This document shows positions 26,706-34,877 of a stretch of 64,000 nt of DNA, piece after piece; position 1 is the stretch's first letter, and each line of letters starts with the position of its first letter. The notes under the pieces are model-generated. The model was not told the DNA's origin. It saw nothing but the letters and a program-made list of their open reading frames with translations, and did no database searches. The position numbers were made by a program, and so were the translations under genes. The DNA is from Donghicola tyrosinivorans (lineage in GTDB: Bacteria; Pseudomonadota; Alphaproteobacteria; Rhodobacterales; Rhodobacteraceae): contig NZ_PVTQ01000001.1 in the NCBI RefSeq assembly GCF_003003355.1, positions 248,001 through 312,000 on the forward strand, written 5' to 3'.

Positions 26706-27140
26706 ATGCTGGTCCAGCAGATTCTTAAGAGCAAAGGGGATCAAAGCGTCGTCACGGTTTTGCCGGAAAGCACAGTCGCAGAAGCGGCAGCGGTGCTTGC
26801 CAAGTACGGGATCGGTACGGTGCTTGTTTCGTCCGACGGTAAAAAGCCCGAAGGCATCCTGTCCGAGCGGGACATTGTACGTCATCTGGCCAGAAACGGG
26901 GCGTCGGTTCTGGACGCGCGCGTTGACAGCTTGATGACCAAGAACCTCAAAACCTGCGGTCGCGATGCGCGCACCCATGAGGTCATGAGAACGATGACAG
27001 ATGGTCGCTTCCGTCACATGCCTGTGGTCGAAGATGGCGAGTTGATTGGCGTCATCTCTCTGGGGGACACTGTGAAAGCTCAGCTTTCACATCTGGAGAT
27101 GGAGAAAGAGGCCCTTGAAGGAATGATCATGGGCCAATGA
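26706..27140 (+). CDS. Tandem CBS-domain protein
   Basis: A 144-residue protein made almost entirely of two CBS domains: the first around VVTVLPESTVAEAAAVLAKYGIGTVLV...ILSERDIVRHLA, the second around VDSLMTKNLKTCGRDARTHEV...RHMPVVEDGELIGVISLGD. CBS pairs bind adenine nucleotides and act as energy or ion sensors. The ATG at 26706 follows CGAGGAGGGGATA, a strong ribosome binding site; an upstream in-frame TTG at 26643 overlaps the LysR stop but lacks one. Stand-alone proteins of this type are common in Rhodobacterales; the partner is unknown. Confidence 0.9.
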   Translation: MLVQQILKSKGDQSVVTVLPESTVAEAAAVLAKYGIGTVLVSSDGKKPEGILSERDIVRHLARNGASVLDARVDSLMTKNLKTCGRDARTHEVMRTMTDGRFRHMPVVEDGELIGVISLGDTVKAQLSHLEMEKEALEGMIMGQ

Positions 27141-27152
27141 TCTGAGCCCTTG

Positions 27153-27190
27153 CATTCTGCGCCGCAATAATATTGCTTCGGCGCAGAATG
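27153..27190 (+). other. 12-bp stem-loop between the CBS gene and coaD
   Basis: CATTCTGCGCCG and CGGCGCAGAATG are perfect inverted repeats around a 14-base AT-rich loop that itself contains the palindrome AATATT. No T-run follows. It begins 12 bases after the CBS-gene stop and ends 18 bases before the coaD start, so it could terminate, stabilise an mRNA end or affect coaD translation. Confidence 0.65.
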
Positions 27191-27208
27191 AATAAGGGGG
27201 ACTTGGCC

Positions 27209-27703
27209 ATGCGGATCGGACTTTATCCCGGAACGTTTGACCCGATTACACTTGGGCATGTGGATATTATCCGGCGGGCAGCCGCATTAGTGGACCGATT
27301 GGTCATTGGTGTGGCCATCAACCGCGATAAGGGGCCATTGTTCTCGCTGGAAGAACGTGTGGCGATGATTGACGCCGAATGCGCTATCCTGTCCCAAGAG
27401 ACTGACACCGAAATCGTCGCTCATCCCTTCGAGAATCTGCTGATCGATTGCGCCAATGATGTGGGCGCACAGTTGATCATTCGCGGTCTGCGGGCAGTCT
27501 CGGACTTTGAGTACGAATACCAGATGGTCGGTATGAATCGTCAGCTGGATGATAGTATCGAGACCGTCTTCCTGATGGCCGAAGCGCAGCATCAGGCGAT
27601 TGCCTCCAAGCTGGTGAAAGAAATCGCCCGACTGGGTGGGGATGTCAGCAAATTTGTAACGCCGAACGTGCAGCAGAAATTGGCTGCGCGCCTGCGCCGC
27701 TGA
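27209..27703 (+). CDS. coaD: Phosphopantetheine adenylyltransferase
   Basis: Catalyses adenylylation of 4'-phosphopantetheine to dephospho-CoA, the fourth step of CoA synthesis from pantothenate. The 164-residue protein has the nucleotidyltransferase motif YPGTFDPITLGHVDIIRRA (residues ~6-24, with the TxGH active site), IIRGLRAVSDFEYEYQM (~90) and a C-terminal KLVKEIARLGGDVSKFV. The ATG at 27209 starts the canonical N-terminus. The gene ends 2 bases from the convergent marC end. Confidence 0.97.
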   Translation: MRIGLYPGTFDPITLGHVDIIRRAAALVDRLVIGVAINRDKGPLFSLEERVAMIDAECAILSQETDTEIVAHPFENLLIDCANDVGAQLIIRGLRAVSDFEYEYQMVGMNRQLDDSIETVFLMAEAQHQAIASKLVKEIARLGGDVSKFVTPNVQQKLAARLRR

Positions 27704-27705
27704 CC

Positions 27706-28332
27706 TCACTCAAAGGGGGCTAGGGCCCCCACTGCGACCATCCCGTTTAGCATGGCGTCAACGGCGACGGCGGCAAGGATCATGCCCATAATCCGGCTGA
27801 TGATCGATGCACCGCCATTGCCGATTACACGGTGAATCGGGTTGGCGGCCAAAAGGATGCCCAAGGCCGCCAGCATGACAACTGCCATGATGCCGGTTGT
27901 CATCGCCTGATGGGCGATCGAGTTGCGGTCATTGTCGGTCAGGACCACCACCGCCAACATTGCGCCCGGCGAGGCGATAGACGGCATGGCGAGCGGAAAG
28001 ATCGCTGTCTGGGTGGTGTCGATACTGGCCATCTCGGATTCGGGTTTGCTGTCGCCAAAGATCATGGTCAGGGCAAACAGCAACAACACCAAACCGCCTG
28101 CGATCTGAAAAGAGGCAAGGCTAAGGCCCAAAGCCTCAAGTACGATTTGTCCGATAAGGATGAACAGCAGCAGCACGGCAAAGGAAATCGCGATGGCGCG
28201 AAATGCGGTGCTGCGGCGTTGTTCGGGGTTCATTCCGGCCGTGACAGCCAGAAAGACGGGCAGGGTGCCGATGGGGTCGATCACGACCCAAAGCGTGATC
28301 AGTTCCTGAAGGATAGCTTGGGTCGTGAGCAA
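27706..28332 (-). CDS. MarC family integral membrane protein
   Basis: A 208-residue membrane protein with six hydrophobic segments, beginning ELITLWVVIDPIGTLPVFLAVTAGM and containing IGQIVLEALGLSLASFQIAGGLVLLLFALTMIFG and MPSIASPGAMLAVVVL, all typical of MarC/YhgN proteins. Despite the name, members are not established antibiotic-resistance proteins and the transported substrate is unknown. Translation starts at a TTG (28330-28332) with AAGGA seven bases upstream. The start is 17 bases from the end of the upstream gap gene on the same strand. Confidence 0.9.
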   Translation of the reverse strand: MLTTQAILQELITLWVVIDPIGTLPVFLAVTAGMNPEQRRSTAFRAIAISFAVLLLFILIGQIVLEALGLSLASFQIAGGLVLLLFALTMIFGDSKPESEMASIDTTQTAIFPLAMPSIASPGAMLAVVVLTDNDRNSIAHQAMTTGIMAVVMLAALGILLAANPIHRVIGNGGASIISRIMGMILAAVAVDAMLNGMVAVGALAPFE

Positions 28333-28349
28333 TATATGTCCTTAGCGGA

Positions 28350-29351
28350 TCAGATAAACTTGGCCATTGCGACCGCGGTATCCGCCATACGGTTCGAGAA
28401 GCCCCACTCGTTGTCGTACCAACTCAGGATACGGCACATGGTTCCTTCCATCACCTTGGTTTGATCCGTCGCGAAGATCGAGCTGTGCGCGTCGTGGTTA
28501 AAGTCCATCGACACCAGCTTCTCGTCGGTGACGCCCAGAATGCCTTTCAGCTCGCCAGCGGCAGCTTCGTGGATGGCGGCGTTGATCTCTTCGGCAGTGG
28601 TCGCGCGGGCCGCTTCGAAGGTCAGGTCAACGACCGACACGTTCGGGGTGGGAACGCGGATGGCCACACCGTCCAGCTTGCCGTTCAGCTCGGGCAGAAC
28701 CAGACCCACAGCCTTCGCCGCACCGGTCGAGGTCGGGATCATCGACAGGGCCGCTGCGCGCGCGCGGTAGAGGTCCTTGTGCATGGTGTCCAGAGTCGGC
28801 TGGTCGCCGGTGTAGCTGTGGATGGTGGTCATGAAGCCACGGGTGATGCCGATCTTGTCGTTCAGCACCTTTGCCACGGGCGACAGGCAGTTGGTGGTGC
28901 ACGACGCGTTCGAGACAACCAGATCTTCTGCGGTCAGGGTGTTGTGGTTCACACCGTAAACGATGGTCTTGTCCGCACCCGAAGCAGGGGCCGAGACCAG
29001 AACCCGCTTGGAGCCGTTCGACAGGTGGAACGCGGCCTTGTCACGGTCGGTAAAGATGCCGGTGCATTCCAGCGCGATGTCCACGCCTTCCCAAGGCAGC
29101 TCTTTGGGGTCGCGGATCGCGGTAACCTTAATGGGGCCACGGCCTGCATCGATCACGCCGTCACCGACGCTGACAGGGCTGGGGAAGCGGCCATGGACGC
29201 TGTCGTATTTCAGCAGGTGGGCGTTGGTTTCGACGGGGCCCAAATCGTTGATGGCCACGACTTCGATATCGGTACGGCCCGACTCGATGATTCCACGCAG
29301 AACATTGCGGCCAATGCGGCCAAACCCGTTGATGGCGACTTTGACGGTCAT
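28350..29351 (-). CDS. gap: Glyceraldehyde-3-phosphate dehydrogenase, NAD-type
   Basis: Phosphorylating GAPDH of glycolysis/gluconeogenesis, 333 residues. Motifs: Rossmann VAINGFGRIGRNVLRG, cofactor loop VVAINDLGPVETNAHLLKYD with the Asp that selects NAD (~33), catalytic SNASCTTNCL (~150), HSYTGDQPTLD (~178) and WYDNEWGFSNRM near the end. The ATG at 29351 begins the family N-terminus. Two LacI-family operator-like sites lie 28-56 bases upstream. A second, more divergent GAPDH gene lies just upstream on the same strand (29614-30618). Confidence 0.96.
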   Translation of the reverse strand: MTVKVAINGFGRIGRNVLRGIIESGRTDIEVVAINDLGPVETNAHLLKYDSVHGRFPSPVSVGDGVIDAGRGPIKVTAIRDPKELPWEGVDIALECTGIFTDRDKAAFHLSNGSKRVLVSAPASGADKTIVYGVNHNTLTAEDLVVSNASCTTNCLSPVAKVLNDKIGITRGFMTTIHSYTGDQPTLDTMHKDLYRARAAALSMIPTSTGAAKAVGLVLPELNGKLDGVAIRVPTPNVSVVDLTFEAARATTAEEINAAIHEAAAGELKGILGVTDEKLVSMDFNHDAHSSIFATDQTKVMEGTMCRILSWYDNEWGFSNRMADTAVAMAKFI

Positions 29352-29378
29352 AAAAGTATCCTCCCGCGAAGTGTCGTA

Positions 29379-29407
29379 TGATAACGCTAACAAAGTTAAC
29401 GCTAACA
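29379..29407. promoter_or_regulatory. Tandem LacI-family (CceR/PckR-like) operator sites before gap
   Basis: TGATAACGCTAACA (29379-29392) and AGTTAACGCTAACA (29394-29407) each differ by one base from the form TGTTARCGYTAACA, which I recall for the LacI-type central carbon regulator CceR/PckR of alphaproteobacteria. They are spaced 15 bases centre to centre, 28-56 bases before the gap start. Confidence 0.65.
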
Positions 29408-29452
29408 TGGCGATTTAACGCGAGAAGTCAACCAAAGAGACGCGCGCTGGCC

Positions 29453-29596
29453 TCAGCGCCAGAAGATCAGCTTTTCGAGAAGCAAAATTCCCTTCTTCCC
29501 AAGGAAGATAGTGGCCGCGCCGTCTTGCACGATCCAGTCAAAACAAAAGGCGCCCAAGATGAGGGCGCCTAGAATCAACGACAGTTTGTTGGTCAT
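29453..29596 (-). CDS. Small membrane protein between the two gap genes
   Basis: A 47-residue product, MTNKLSLILGALILGAFCFD at the start, one hydrophobic helix, then a C-terminal amphipathic stretch (FLGKKGILLLEKLIFWR). I do not recognise a characterised family. Start at 29596 is supported by AAGGAG on the minus strand, although the spacing to the ATG (13 bases) is long. It lies 17 bases after the second gap gene and is co-oriented with it, so it is probably cotranscribed. The mix of a clean helix and basic C-terminus argues for a real membrane miniprotein rather than chance. Confidence 0.6.
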   Translation of the reverse strand: MTNKLSLILGALILGAFCFDWIVQDGAATIFLGKKGILLLEKLIFWR

Positions 29597-29613
29597 GGCC
29601 GGGGCCGCGCTCC

Positions 29614-30618
29614 TTAGTGCAGGAGGCGTCCCATGGCTGCGGCCACATCGGCCATGCGGCACGAGAAGCCCCATTCGTTGTCGTACCATGCCAGAACGCG
29701 CACGGTCCGGCCACCCACAACCTTGGTTTGATCGGGTGCAAAAATCGACGAATGGCTGGTGTGGTTGAAGTCGATCGAAACCTTGGGCTCGGGGTCGTAG
29801 CCCAGAACGTGGCCCATGTGGCCTGCGGCTGCCTCACGAACGATCTCGTTCACGTCGGCAACGGTCACATCTTTGCCAGCTTCAAAGGTCAGGTCAACGC
29901 AAGAGACGTTGGGGGTGGGCACGCGCATGGCGGTGCCGTCCAGACGGCCTTCCAGCTCGGGCAGAACTTCTTTCAGGGCCTTCGCCGCACCGGTCGAGGT
30001 GGGGATCATTGCCATCGCCGCAGCGCGGGCGCGGTACAGGTCCTTGTGGCGACGGTCCAGCGTGGGCTGGTCGCCAGTGTAGCTGTGGATGGTGGTCATG
30101 ATGCCGCGCTCGATGCCGATCGCGTCGTTCAGAACCTTCGCCAGCGGCGCCAGACAGTTGGTGGTGCACGATCCGTTCGAAATCAGACGGTCGCCTTCCA
30201 CCAGGCTGCGGTGGTTCACGCCGTAAACGATGGTCTTGTCCACGTTGGTCGCAGGCGCCGAGATCAGAACCGACTTGGCACCGCGCTCCAGATGGACCGA
30301 GGATTTCACACCGTCGTTGAACTTTCCGGTGCATTCCAGAACCACGTCACAGCCGTCCCAGTCCAGTTCCTTGGGCTCGTAGGTCGACATCACGTCAATC
30401 GGGCCACGGCCCAGATCCAGCGTGTTGCCATCCACCTTCACCACACCGCCGAAACGGCCATGCACGCTGTCATACTTCAGCAGGTGCGCGTTGGTCTCAA
30501 TCGGGCCGGTTGCGTTGATCTTCACAACCTGCACGTCGTTGCGTGCGCTTTCAGCGATATGAGCCAGAGTGCAGCGGCCGATGCGGCCAAAGCCATTGAT
30601 GCCAACGGTGATGGTCAT
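29614..30618 (-). CDS. Glyceraldehyde-3-phosphate dehydrogenase, second copy
   Basis: A 334-residue GAPDH with complete catalytic machinery: TVGINGFGRIGRCTLAHIAE, SNGSCTTNCLAPLAKVL (~152), HSYTGDQPTLDRRHKDLYRA and WYDNEWGFSCRM. It differs from the copy at 28350-29351 in the cofactor loop: VVKINATGPIETNAHLLKYD, with Ala instead of the NAD-selecting Asp, so NADP or mixed specificity is possible. Such pairs often separate glycolytic from gluconeogenic or anabolic use. Upstream sits a region with several GCGCTAAC operator-like sites; tkt lies further upstream on the same strand with its own terminator. Confidence 0.93.
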   Translation of the reverse strand: MTITVGINGFGRIGRCTLAHIAESARNDVQVVKINATGPIETNAHLLKYDSVHGRFGGVVKVDGNTLDLGRGPIDVMSTYEPKELDWDGCDVVLECTGKFNDGVKSSVHLERGAKSVLISAPATNVDKTIVYGVNHRSLVEGDRLISNGSCTTNCLAPLAKVLNDAIGIERGIMTTIHSYTGDQPTLDRRHKDLYRARAAAMAMIPTSTGAAKALKEVLPELEGRLDGTAMRVPTPNVSCVDLTFEAGKDVTVADVNEIVREAAAGHMGHVLGYDPEPKVSIDFNHTSHSSIFAPDQTKVVGGRTVRVLAWYDNEWGFSCRMADVAAAMGRLLH

Positions 30619-30715
30619 GGAGGGTCTCCTGAGGCGACAAGGTGTAGCAATCTTGCCTCGCTATATGCCGCAAGCCTCTCTCGGGGGCAAAAGAAAATCG
30701 CTAAGATTTCCAATA

Positions 30716-30772
30716 TGTTAGCGATAAACCATGCCGCGCGCACAGGTTTGCGCTAACGGTCCTGCGCTAACA
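30716..30772. promoter_or_regulatory. Cluster of LacI-family operator-like sites before the second gap gene
   Basis: TGTTAGCGATAAAC (30716-30729), GGTTTGCGCTAACG (30745-30758) and a right half TGCGCTAACA (30763-30772) resemble the sites before the first gap gene. They lie 98-154 bases upstream of the start at 30618. Confidence 0.55.
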
Positions 30773-30813
30773 TTGCCGCAATGCGGCATCTGCCGCTGCG
30801 TCAACGCAACCGG

Positions 30814-30835
30814 CTTCCTTATTGCCCAAATACTC
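30814..30835 (-). repeat. Recurrent post-terminator motif, copy 2
   Basis: On the minus strand it reads GAGTATTT, G, GGCAATAA, G, GAAG, nearly identical to 7211-7233. It lies 30 bases beyond the tkt terminator in the direction of tkt transcription, the same placement as copy 1 relative to the lpdA terminator. The rest of the 30619-30919 gap holds only the operator cluster and the tkt terminator. Confidence 0.5.
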
Positions 30836-30864
30836 GATTCTCGTACTCGCCACGCAAGCAGGCG

Positions 30865-30895
30865 CAAAAGAAAAGGGCGCCCCGTAGGACGCCCT
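30865..30895 (-). terminator. Intrinsic terminator after tkt
   Basis: On the minus strand AGGGCGTCC and GGGCGCCCT pair (one G:U) around a short loop, followed by TTTCTTTT. It begins 25 bases after the tkt stop. Confidence 0.85.
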
Positions 30896-30919
30896 CTCCG
30901 AATACCGTGTTCTCTAAGA

Positions 30920-32935
30920 TCAGAGCAGGTCTTTGACCTTCTGGGCCACATTGGCCGCAGTGATACCGAACTTCTCATAGAGGGTCTCGGCAGGGGCCGA
31001 TGCACCAAAGCCTTCCATCCCGACGAATGCAGCCTTGTTCTCGCGGCCGCGCTCACCCAGCAGGTACTTGTCCCAAGGCTGACGGACGGCAGCTTCGACA
31101 GCCACGCGAACAGGGCCTGCGGGCAGCACGCGCTTGCGGTAGGCTTCGTCCTGCGCGTCGAAGAGCTCCATACAGGGCATCGAAACAACGCGGGTGCCGA
31201 TGCCTTCGGCTTCCAGCAGCTTCTTGGCTTCCATCGCGATTTCGACTTCCGAGCCGGTCGCCATGATGATCGCCTGACGCTTGCCTTCCGCTTCGGCCAG
31301 AACATAGCCGCCCTGAGCGGTCAGGTTCTTCAGCTTGTGCTCGGTCCGGACGGTGGGCAGGTTCTGGCGCGACAATGCCATCACGGTCGGGGTCGACTTC
31401 GACGACAGGGCAATCTCCCACGCTTCCGCAGTCTCTACCGCATCTGCAGGGCGGATCAGGTAGGTGTTCGGGGTCGCGCGGCAGTAGGCCAGATGCTCGA
31501 CCGGCTGGTGAGTCGGGCCATCTTCGCCAAGACCGATGCTGTCGTGGGTCATGACGTAGGTCACCGGAACGCCCATCAGCGCCGACAGGCGCATCGAGCC
31601 ACGGGCGTAGTCGGCAAAGCACAGAAAGGTGCCGCCGTAGGGGCGCACGCCGCCGTGCAGCGCCATACCGTTCATGGCAGCGGCCATGCCGTGCTCACGG
31701 ATACCGTAGTAAACGTAACGGCCTTTGCGATCCTCGGGGCTGAAGACACCCAGATCACCGGTCTTGGTGTTGTTCGAGCCGGTCAGGTCCGCCGAGCCAC
31801 CGATGGTCTCGGGCGCGATGGGGTTGATGACTTCCAGCGCCATTTCCGACGCTTTGCGGGTCGCAACCTTGGGCGCGTCTTCCGAAATCTGCTTTTTCAG
31901 CGCCTTGATAGTCGCCGACAGCTTCTTGGGGGCCTCGCCGGTCATCATGCGGGTGAATTCCGCCTGACGGCTTGCGGATGCTTCGGCAAAGCGGGCTTCC
32001 CAAGCGGCGCGCTCTGCCTGACCGCGGGTGCCGATGGCTTCCCACTGGGCCTTCACGTCTGCGGGGATCTCAAACGGACCGAAGTTCCAGCCATATAGCG
32101 CCTTCGCAGCGGCCAGTTGGTCCGCATTGGTCAGGGCGCCGTGGCCTTTGCTGGTGTCCTGTGCTGCGTGACCCAGTGCGATGTGGGTTTTGCAGGCGAT
32201 CATCGACGGCTTCTTGGTGACTTTCGCCTTGCTGATCGCGTCGTCGATCTGCGCGGGGTCGTGGCCGTCGATTTCGATCACATGCCAGCCCGACGCCTTG
32301 AAGCGTGCAACCTGGTTGGTGCGGTCGGTCAGATCAACGGTGCCGTCGATGGTGATGTTGTTGTTGTCCCACAGGACGATCAGCTTGCCCAGTTCCTGAC
32401 GACCGGCCAGTGCGATGGCTTCCTGGCTGACGCCCTCCATGAGGCAGCCGTCACCGGCGATGACATAGGTGTAGTGGTCAACGATCTTCTTGCCGTAGCG
32501 ACCGCGCAGCGATGCTTCGGCCATGGCGAAACCAACCGCGTTCGAGATGCCCTGACCCAGCGGGCCGGTGGTGGTCTCGATGCCTTTGGCGTGGCCGTAT
32601 TCGGGGTGACCTGCGGTGATCGCGCCCCACTGGCGGAAGTTCTTCACCTGCTCAAGGGTCATATCCTCGTAGCCGGTGAGGTACAGCAGGCTGTACATCA
32701 GCATCGAGCCGTGACCGGCCGACAGGATGAAACGGTCGCGGTCGAACCAGTCGGGGTTCTTCGCGTCGAATTTCAGGTGCTTTTCGAACAGGACGGTTGC
32801 CACATCCGCCATGCCCATCGGCATACCCGAGTGACCCGAGTTCGCGGCAGCAACCGCATCCAGCGTGAGTGTGCGGATGGCGGTGGCCTTCATCCAGTGT
32901 TCGGGGTTGGCTGTGCGCAGGGCTTCGATATCCAC
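30920..32935 (-). CDS. tkt: Transketolase
   Basis: Thiamine-diphosphate enzyme moving two-carbon units between sugar phosphates in the pentose phosphate pathway. The 671-residue protein shows [16 protein letters not shown] (~35), the ThDP-binding [18 protein letters not shown] (~160), the pyrimidine-domain [18 protein letters not shown] (~440) and [20 protein letters not shown] (~475). The start is a GTG (32933-32935) opening [19 protein letters not shown]. It is upstream of, and co-oriented with, the two gap genes, consistent with a central carbon block, though a terminator separates it from them. Confidence 0.97.
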   Translation of the reverse strand: MDIEALRTANPEHWMKATAIRTLTLDAVAAANSGHSGMPMGMADVATVLFEKHLKFDAKNPDWFDRDRFILSAGHGSMLMYSLLYLTGYEDMTLEQVKNFRQWGAITAGHPEYGHAKGIETTTGPLGQGISNAVGFAMAEASLRGRYGKKIVDHYTYVIAGDGCLMEGVSQEAIALAGRQELGKLIVLWDNNNITIDGTVDLTDRTNQVARFKASGWHVIEIDGHDPAQIDDAISKAKVTKKPSMIACKTHIALGHAAQDTSKGHGALTNADQLAAAKALYGWNFGPFEIPADVKAQWEAIGTRGQAERAAWEARFAEASASRQAEFTRMMTGEAPKKLSATIKALKKQISEDAPKVATRKASEMALEVINPIAPETIGGSADLTGSNNTKTGDLGVFSPEDRKGRYVYYGIREHGMAAAMNGMALHGGVRPYGGTFLCFADYARGSMRLSALMGVPVTYVMTHDSIGLGEDGPTHQPVEHLAYCRATPNTYLIRPADAVETAEAWEIALSSKSTPTVMALSRQNLPTVRTEHKLKNLTAQGGYVLAEAEGKRQAIIMATGSEVEIAMEAKKLLEAEGIGTRVVSMPCMELFDAQDEAYRKRVLPAGPVRVAVEAAVRQPWDKYLLGERGRENKAAFVGMEGFGASAPAETLYEKFGITAANVAQKVKDLL

Positions 32936-33140
32936 GTGCCTTATCCTCTGTCAGAAGCGTATCTGCGCTCAATAACACCCCAAGGCCAGAGTGCAACATC
33001 CTTGCGGCATTGGATGTAACCTATTGACGGGCAAGGGGGCGCATTTCCGCGCACGACCCGTTAGAGTGGTCGCTGAAATCGGCAGAAGCGATTCGTCGCC
33101 CCTGTCAGAGCAGGAATGTCTCTTAGAAAGGCACCACGCA

Positions 33141-33659
33141 ATGAATGATATCGAGGAGATCCAGCGCAGACTTGCGTATGCGCTTGACCGGATCGGCAAA
33201 GGCGTTGAGGGGTTGGACAAGGCGCCAGCACCCGCTGCCGCCGCAGCACCCGACCTTGAAACCCAAGCAGAAGTGACCCGTCTGCAATCGGCTTTGAAAG
33301 ACGCAGAGGCGCGCATTGTTTCTCTGGAAGCGGACCTGAGCGCTGCCAAAGCCGCAGAGGCCGCCGCGAAAGAGGCGGCAGAGGCCGTTCCCGAAGCGCC
33401 GATGATCGATGTGGACGCCGCCGCAGAACTGGAACAGCAGGTGGCACGCCTTAAAGCGGCGAATGTTGCGCTGCGTGAAAACAACGCGACCCTGCGCGAA
33501 GCGGTACAGGCGGGCAAGGACGTGGACCTGGACGCGTCCTTGAAGGCCGAGTTGGAATCCCTACGGGCCGAGCGCGCCTCGGAAGCGGCAGAGATGCAGG
33601 TGCTTCTAGGGGCCGTGCAGGATGTAGCGGATGGTAAAACCCCGCAGGAGGCAAACTGA
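33141..33659 (+). CDS. Coiled-coil protein preceding zapA
   Basis: A 172-residue, very Ala/Glu-rich protein with heptad-like patterns over most of its length (for example AEVTRLQSALKDAEARIVSL and ELEQQVARLKAANVALREN), predicted coiled coil and cytoplasmic. It begins NDIEEIQRRLAYALDRIGKG. Its TGA overlaps the zapA ATG (TGATG), so the two are translationally coupled. Genes of this type sit before zapA in many Rhodobacterales, suggesting a divisome-related partner role; this is inference from context and coiled-coil character. Confidence 0.8.
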   Translation: MNDIEEIQRRLAYALDRIGKGVEGLDKAPAPAAAAAPDLETQAEVTRLQSALKDAEARIVSLEADLSAAKAAEAAAKEAAEAVPEAPMIDVDAAAELEQQVARLKAANVALRENNATLREAVQAGKDVDLDASLKAELESLRAERASEAAEMQVLLGAVQDVADGKTPQEAN

Positions 33660-34045
33660 TGCCCGAAGTTGATGTGATGATCGGTGGCCGCAATTTCACC
33701 GTGGCCTGTCAGCCCGGTGAAGAGCAATACCTGCGCAACGCCGCAGCAGCCCTTGATGTAGAGGCAAGCGCATTGGTCGCGCAGGTGGGCCGCATTACCG
33801 AAGCTCGTATGCTACTGATGGCCGGCTTGATCCTTGCGGACAAAACCGGTGGCCATAACGATCAGGTCCGCGCCTTGACTGACCGGATCAAAGCGTTGGA
33901 GGCCGAACTGAACGCCGCCCGCGCCGCGCCAGCCAAAACCGTCGAGGTCGCGGTGATCCCTGAAGACGTCACCAAAGCGCTGTCCGATCTTGCCGAACAG
34001 GCCGAGGCGCTGGCCGATCAGGTCGAAGACATCGCAACCCGCTAA
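33659..34045 (+). CDS. zapA: Cell division protein ZapA
   Basis: ZapA binds and bundles FtsZ at the division site. The 128-residue protein has the ZapA N-terminal globular part (PEVDVMIGGRNFTVACQPGE, then YLRNAAAALD) and a following coiled coil (VGRITEARMLLMAGLILADK). The C-terminal ~50 residues are a longer than usual coiled segment. It is coupled to the coiled-coil gene upstream by a 1-base overlap. It ends 8 bases from the convergent WYL regulator gene. Confidence 0.92.
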   Translation: MPEVDVMIGGRNFTVACQPGEEQYLRNAAAALDVEASALVAQVGRITEARMLLMAGLILADKTGGHNDQVRALTDRIKALEAELNAARAAPAKTVEVAVIPEDVTKALSDLAEQAEALADQVEDIATR

Positions 34046-34052
34046 AGGGTGC

Positions 34053-34781
34053 TTAAATGTTGGAAGGCGTCCGGTGTGCGATTTCTCTCGCACGATAACC
34101 GGACGCCTTTTGCATGCCTTCCCACCGGCGGATCAGGGCGCTGCGCTTGGCGGGGTAGGGTGTATCGTGCACCTCTAGCGCGGCAATGCGGTCTGTTCGG
34201 AAATGTCGAAAGTCCTGCCGCGTCTCGCACCACGCAACCACGATACGCACTTCTTCAAGATAGGCGATAAACAAGGGCCAGATCGTGCGGCGGGACTGTC
34301 GGTTGTCTGCATCAGAATAATCGAAGGTCAACCGCAGCCGCTCGCGGATCGCAAGCCGCAAGTCAGAGGTATCAAACGCCTCGGTCGGGTTCGGACGGAA
34401 GGACACCGTTCGCGCTCCGCTTTCCAGAATATAAGGGCGCAGCTCTTCGGGTATTGCCTCTGAGAGTTTCGCCACCAGATCACGGGCCGCAGCCGCCAGC
34501 GCTGGATCACACCGCGCTGCAACCCAAGCGGCCCCAAGGGCGGCGGCCTCTAATTCATCCGGTGTCAGCATCAGGGGCGGCATGTCATATCCGTCGCGCA
34601 GGACATAGCCAGTGCCAGCCTCGCCTTGCACAGGGACGCGTTGGGCAATCAGTTCGGCCATGTCGCGGTAAAGGGTGCGCAGGGAAATCTCTAGCTCATC
34701 GGCCAACTCACGTCCCGTGACGGGACGGCGGGCGCTGCGCAGAATCTGGATGATTTGAAACAAGCGATCGGTGCGGCGCAT
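34053..34781 (-). CDS. YafY-like HTH-WYL transcriptional regulator
   Basis: A 242-residue regulator with an N-terminal HTH (MRRTDRLFQIIQILRSARRP, ELADELEISLRTLYRDMAEL) and a C-terminal WYL domain (SRRTIWPLFIAYLEEVRIVVAWCETRQDFRHFRTDRI). WYL domains sense small ligands or nucleic acids. The ATG at 34781 begins the HTH; the form from 34802 would add a short unlikely extension. It faces the GFA-family gene, with two perfect palindromes sharing a TGTCAG core in between, so it most likely regulates itself and that gene. Its last codons lie inside the terminator hairpin at 34064-34112. Confidence 0.93.
   Translation of the reverse strand: MRRTDRLFQIIQILRSARRPVTGRELADELEISLRTLYRDMAELIAQRVPVQGEAGTGYVLRDGYDMPPLMLTPDELEAAALGAAWVAARCDPALAAAARDLVAKLSEAIPEELRPYILESGARTVSFRPNPTEAFDTSDLRLAIRERLRLTFDYSDADNRQSRRTIWPLFIAYLEEVRIVVAWCETRQDFRHFRTDRIAALEVHDTPYPAKRSALIRRWEGMQKASGYRAREIAHRTPSNI
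34064..34112. terminator. Bidirectional terminator between zapA and the WYL regulator
   Basis: AAGGCGTCCGGT (34064-34075) and ACCGGACGCCTT (34098-34109) form a perfect 12-bp stem followed by TTT on the plus strand. The loop contains its own stem, GTGCGA with TCGCAC. The hairpin lies within the last codons of the regulator gene. Confidence 0.85.
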
Positions 34782-34805
34782 TTTTGGGACTCCTGCTGCC
34801 ATACT

Positions 34806-34825
34806 GCTGACAGAACGCTGTCAGC
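34806..34825. promoter_or_regulatory. Operator palindrome 1 of the WYL regulator
   Basis: GCTGACAG-AACG-CTGTCAGC, perfect 8-bp arms, 24 bases from the regulator's start codon. The TGACAG/CTGTCA core recurs in the second palindrome. Confidence 0.75.
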
Positions 34826-34843
34826 ATAGCAGGTCTAGAGAAG

Positions 34844-34863
34844 GTGTCAGTTGTTTCTGACAC
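34844..34863. promoter_or_regulatory. Operator palindrome 2, before the GFA-family gene
   Basis: GTGTCAG-TTGTTT-CTGACAC, perfect 7-bp arms with a 6-base spacer, 14 bases before the GFA gene start. Centre-to-centre distance to palindrome 1 is 38 bases. Confidence 0.72.
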
Positions 34864-34877
34864 GAAGGAATCGAGAG

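Noticed and set aside
29617-30756. 379-codon plus-strand frame opposite the second gap gene
   Set aside because: Antisense of a full-length GAPDH with all catalytic motifs.
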